DNA of 9,494 bases from Deltaproteobacteria bacterium (GTDB lineage: Bacteria > Myxococcota_A > UBA796): assembly GCA_002707085.1 (NCBI GenBank), contig PALY01000081.1, positions 1 to 9,494 of the forward strand. Direction: 5' to 3'. Made by a program: the position numbers and the translations under genes. The first letter of the stretch is position 1; every line of letters starts with the position of its first letter. The notes under the pieces are model-generated. The model saw only the letters and a list, made by a program, of their open reading frames with translations. It was not told the origin of the DNA and did not search any database. Below are positions 6,661 to 9,494 of this stretch, piece after piece.

Positions 6661-6869
6661 GGACGTTCGCGTCCAGATGCATGTGGATTCGTCCACACCC
6701 CTCTTTGCCTTCGGTACCAGTTTTGGTTCTCTCGCTTCACCTTCGGGTACAGCATTGACTTCACTTAGGGGATGTATCGGTAGATACATGCCCGACTTGT
6801 GCTGTCGGTAAAAGATTTTCCGTGTCCCAGGTTTGTATCTGAATTCGTTCCACTCTTTGAGGGTGAAGC
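6661..6869 (+). promoter_or_regulatory. rpoB leader: array of short hairpins, several TTCG-capped
   Basis: The 293-base rplL-rpoB spacer has no credible gene. After the attenuator hairpin come GGACG-TTCG-CGTCC (6661-6674); TGTGGA-TTCG-TCCACA (6682-6697); ACCA/TGGT around GTTT (6716-6727); ACC-TTCG-GGT (6739-6748); ATGTATC/GATACAT around GGTA (6772-6789), extendable by GGG/CCC past one bulged G; CCGAC/GTCGG (6792-6808), competing with that extension; and CACTC/GGGTG around TTTGA (6851-6865), extendable to 6847-6869 past one mismatch. The last ends seven bases before the rpoB Shine-Dalgarno (6877-6881). This density suggests a folded mRNA leader; its function is unknown. Confidence 0.5.
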
Positions 6870-6887
6870 AGCGAATAGGAGCCCCAG

Positions 6888-9494
6888 ATGTCTAATATGC
6901 TCGCAAATAACTACCGGTACCGTCGTACTTTCTGTAAGACGGATCCATCGCTCAACGCGGATAATCTCATTGGTATTCAGCGGGAGAGTTACGAAAAGTT
7001 TCTTCAGCTGGGTACGCTCGCTGGTGACCGAGATGCAATCGGCCTCCAGGGTGTATTCAAGAGTGTGTTCCCGATTCAAGATTTCGGTAACCGCGCATCT
7101 CTACAGTTTGTTTCCTACGACCTCGACACACCGAAGTACGACGTAGAGGAGTGTCGCGAACGTGGCATGACTTTCTCGGCACCCCTCAAGGTGACTGTAC
7201 GTTTGGTTGTATGGGACGTGGACACAGAGACCGACACACGCAGCGTGTCCAACATCAAAGAACAAGAGGTGTATTTCGGCGAAATCCCGCTGATGACAGC
7301 TCACGGTACCTTTGTTGTGAATGGAACTGAGCGCGTTGTTGTCAGCCAGTTGCACCGCTCTCCTGGTATCTTCTTCGATGTGTCGAAGAGCAAGACTTCC
7401 AGCAGCCAGAAGTTGATTTTTAGCGCTCGAATCATTCCGAACCGTGGTTCTTGGATTGACTTCGAATTCGACAACAAAGACATCCTTTACGTACGTATTG
7501 ATAGACGTCGCAAGCTGCCGGCTACTGTTCTGTTGCGGGCTCTTGGCTACTCCACTGAAGAGTTGTTGAACTACTTCTACCAGCGCGAGGTGTTGAAGTA
7601 CGACAAGAAGACCAAGTCATGGTCGAAAGAGACGACCGAAGACTTGCTTCAGATTCAGCAAGCTTCTGTTGAAGTGCAAGGTCCAGATGGGACTGTGATT
7701 TGCAAGGCTGGCCGGAAGTTCCTGAAGCCAGTCATTCGCAAGATGAAGAAGGCAGGCATGCTTACCGAAGAGACTCGCGAAGTCGAAGGTAAGGAAGTGC
7801 AGGTCTTCGCCGGTACGATTCCATTGGCTGACGACAGTGTTGTTGGCAAGATCAGTGCTTGGGACATCGTGGATATGGAGACCGGTGAAATCCTGGTCGA
7901 GGGCAACGAAGAGATTGATGAAGAGAAGCTTCAACTCCTGCTCGATAAGGGCATTCATGAGTTTGAAGTTCTCTACATTGACAATGTCATCGTCGGTTCA
8001 TTCCTTCGCGACACATTGCTTGTAGACAAGATTGAAACCACCGAAGAAGCTGTGATGGAAATCTATCGCCGCCTCCGCCCTGGCGATGCGCCAACATACG
8101 ATGCGGCTCTGAAGCACTTCGAAAACTTGTTCTTCAACGCAGAACGGTATGACCTCTCGAAGGTTGGACGTCTGAAGATCAACCACAAGTTGTCCATCGA
8201 CGAACCATTGGACCAAACCACATTGACGCGTGAAGATATTCGTCTGGTGGTGCAGTACCTTATCGACCTGAAGAACAACAAGGGTGAGGTGGACGATATC
8301 GACCATCTTGGTAACCGTCGTGTTCGTGCCGTTGGCGAATTGCTGGAGAACCAGTACCGCGTCGGTCTTGTTCGTATGGAAAAGGCCATCAAGGAACGGA
8401 TGAGCTTGTCAGAGATTGAAGCATTGATGCCTCATGACCTTATCAATGCCAAGCCTGTCAGTGCCGTCATCAAGGAGTTCTTCGGTTCTTCTCAGTTGTC
8501 GCAGTTCATGGACCAAACCAACCCATTGTCAGAAGTGACCCACAAGCGTCGTCTTTCTGCACTTGGACCCGGTGGTCTGACTCGTGAGCGTGCAGGTTTC
8601 GATGTTCGAGATGTACATCCAACTCACTACGGTCGTATCTGTCCCATCGAAACGCCTGAAGGTCCGAACATTGGACTGATCGCTTCTCTTGCGACTTACG
8701 CTCGCGTCAACCAGTACGGTTTCATTGAAACTCCGTACCGGGTGGTCGAGGGCGGTGTGATCACCGATGAAATTCGGTACTTCACAGCGTTGGAAGAAGA
8801 AGAGAACGTCATCGCTCAGGCGAACGTGCCTTGTGATGACAAGGGCAACATCACTCAGAAGAGTCTGATTGCTCGTGCCAAGGGCGAGTTCGCTGTGATT
8901 CCAAAAGAAGACCTTACTCTTATGGATGTGGGTCCAAGCCAGTTGGTCAGTGTGGCTGCATCTTTGGTTCCATTCCTTGAAAACGATGATGCTAACCGCG
9001 CGCTCATGGGCGCCAACATGATGCGTCAGGCTGTACCGATGGTGCGGACTGAGGCTCCATTGGTTGGTACTGGAATGGAGCGGATCGTGGCTCGAGACTC
9101 AGGTGTTACCACCGCTGTTCGGCGTGCCGGTGTCATTGAGAGTGTGGATGCAACCCGTATTGTTGTGAAGACGGATGGTGGTGATGGCGAAGACATCGGT
9201 GGCGATGTTGACATCTACAACCTGTCCAAGTTCCTTCGCTCCAACCAGAACACATGCATCAACCAACGTCCTGTCGTTCGCGTCGGTGACCGTGTTGAAG
9301 TGGGTGACATTGTTGCGGATGGTCCTGCCACGGACCTCGGTGAGTTGGCACTGGGTCAAAACCCGGTTGTCGCTTTCATGCCATGGCAAGGGTACAACTT
9401 TGAGGACTCCATCCTCATTTCTGAAAAGCTGGTTCGGCAAGACTACTTCACATCGATTCACGTTGAAGAGTTCGAACTTGCTGCCCGAGACAAC
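6888..9494 (+). CDS. rpoB: RNA polymerase beta subunit, 3'-truncated by window edge
   Basis: Beta subunit of RNA polymerase, forming one side of the active-site cleft. The window holds 869 codons without a stop, roughly the first 65% of a protein of usually 1,340 to 1,400 residues. The start is the ATG at 6888, with AGGAG (6877-6881) six bases before it. Features seen: the N-terminal protrusion with [20 protein letters not shown] and [28 protein letters not shown], the lobe region, and the rifampicin region [17 protein letters not shown]. Asp542, His552 and Ser557 match E. coli Asp516, His526 and Ser531 and are all the sensitive-type residues. E. coli Asn518 is Thr here. [11 protein letters not shown] follows, then [12 protein letters not shown], with Glu839 and Asp840 matching E. 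coli Glu813 and Asp814 near the active site. The lysines of the catalytic centre lie beyond the edge, as presumably does rpoC. Confidence 0.98.
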   Translation, partial: MSNMLANNYRYRRTFCKTDPSLNADNLIGIQRESYEKFLQLGTLAGDRDAIGLQGVFKSVFPIQDFGNRASLQFVSYDLDTPKYDVEECRERGMTFSAPLKVTVRLVVWDVDTETDTRSVSNIKEQEVYFGEIPLMTAHGTFVVNGTERVVVSQLHRSPGIFFDVSKSKTSSSQKLIFSARIIPNRGSWIDFEFDNKDILYVRIDRRRKLPATVLLRALGYSTEELLNYFYQREVLKYDKKTKSWSKETTEDLLQIQQASVEVQGPDGTVICKAGRKFLKPVIRKMKKAGMLTEETREVEGKEVQVFAGTIPLADDSVVGKISAWDIVDMETGEILVEGNEEIDEEKLQLLLDKGIHEFEVLYIDNVIVGSFLRDTLLVDKIETTEEAVMEIYRRLRPGDAPTYDAALKHFENLFFNAERYDLSKVGRLKINHKLSIDEPLDQTTLTREDIRLVVQYLIDLKNNKGEVDDIDHLGNRRVRAVGELLENQYRVGLVRMEKAIKERMSLSEIEALMPHDLINAKPVSAVIKEFFGSSQLSQFMDQTNPLSEVTHKRRLSALGPGGLTRERAGFDVRDVHPTHYGRICPIETPEGPNIGLIASLATYARVNQYGFIETPYRVVEGGVITDEIRYFTALEEEENVIAQANVPCDDKGNITQKSLIARAKGEFAVIPKEDLTLMDVGPSQLVSVAASLVPFLENDDANRALMGANMMRQAVPMVRTEAPLVGTGMERIVARDSGVTTAVRRAGVIESVDATRIVVKTDGGDGEDIGGDVDIYNLSKFLRSNQNTCINQRPVVRVGDRVEVGDIVADGPATDLGELALGQNPVVAFMPWQGYNFEDSILISEKLVRQDYFTSIHVEEFELAARDN

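Noticed and set aside
6755..6786. TTGACT and TAGATA as a sigma-70 promoter for rpoB
   Set aside because: The spacing is 20 bases, too long for a normal promoter, and the TAGATA is explained by the ATGTATC/GATACAT stem.
6599..6811. 70-codon open frame in the rplL-rpoB spacer
   Set aside because: It begins at a TTG ahead of the attenuator hairpin with no ribosome binding site, and its sequence is better explained by RNA structure than by coding.
6799..7146. 115-codon + strand frame overlapping the start of rpoB
   Set aside because: It runs out of frame through a clearly coding part of rpoB and is a shadow frame.

Overview
The window is a stretch of core translation and transcription genes, all on the + strand and tightly packed: fusA (5' end cut off), tuf, secE, nusG, rplK, rplA, rplJ, rplL and rpoB (3' end cut off). 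Every one is recognisable from family signatures. The protein sequences look proteobacterial in the broad sense and most like delta-type lineages (the Myxococcota/Bdellovibrionota neighbourhood). The reasons are a SecE of 126 residues with three membrane segments, an RpoB that tracks the proteobacterial form through the rifampicin region, and a 396-residue EF-Tu with GHVDHGKT and DCPGH motifs. This placement is from memory of the families and was not tested with a tree. Base composition is near balanced, with no sign of horizontal transfer or mobile elements.

Layout: fusA and tuf (1-3138) form one transcription block that ends in a strong intrinsic terminator at 3152-3186. A 216-base spacer (3139-3354) follows. 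It has no tRNA or rpmG gene, but it holds a near-perfect sigma-54-type -24/-12 element and several small inverted repeats. From 3355 the secE-nusG-rplK-rplA-rplJ-rplL genes run with short gaps (23 to 106 bases). A second large spacer (6595-6887) precedes rpoB. It begins with a 12-bp attenuator-like hairpin and then carries a run of short hairpins, three of them with TTCG loops. rpoB runs off the end of the window after 869 codons.

How the genes work together: EF-G and EF-Tu drive elongation. L11, L1, L10 and L12 build the L1 arm and the GTPase-activating stalk of the 50S subunit on which those factors act. NusG couples RNA polymerase to the ribosome and Rho. RpoB is the polymerase beta subunit. 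SecE is a core part of the SecYEG channel. Co-transcription of stalk proteins with polymerase subunits is the classical L11-beta arrangement.

No new protein system is present. What deserves a second look is regulatory: the sigma-54-like site ahead of secE, the absence of a Shine-Dalgarno before secE, the hairpins that butt directly against the Shine-Dalgarno of tuf and of rplA, and the dense hairpin array between rplL and rpoB.
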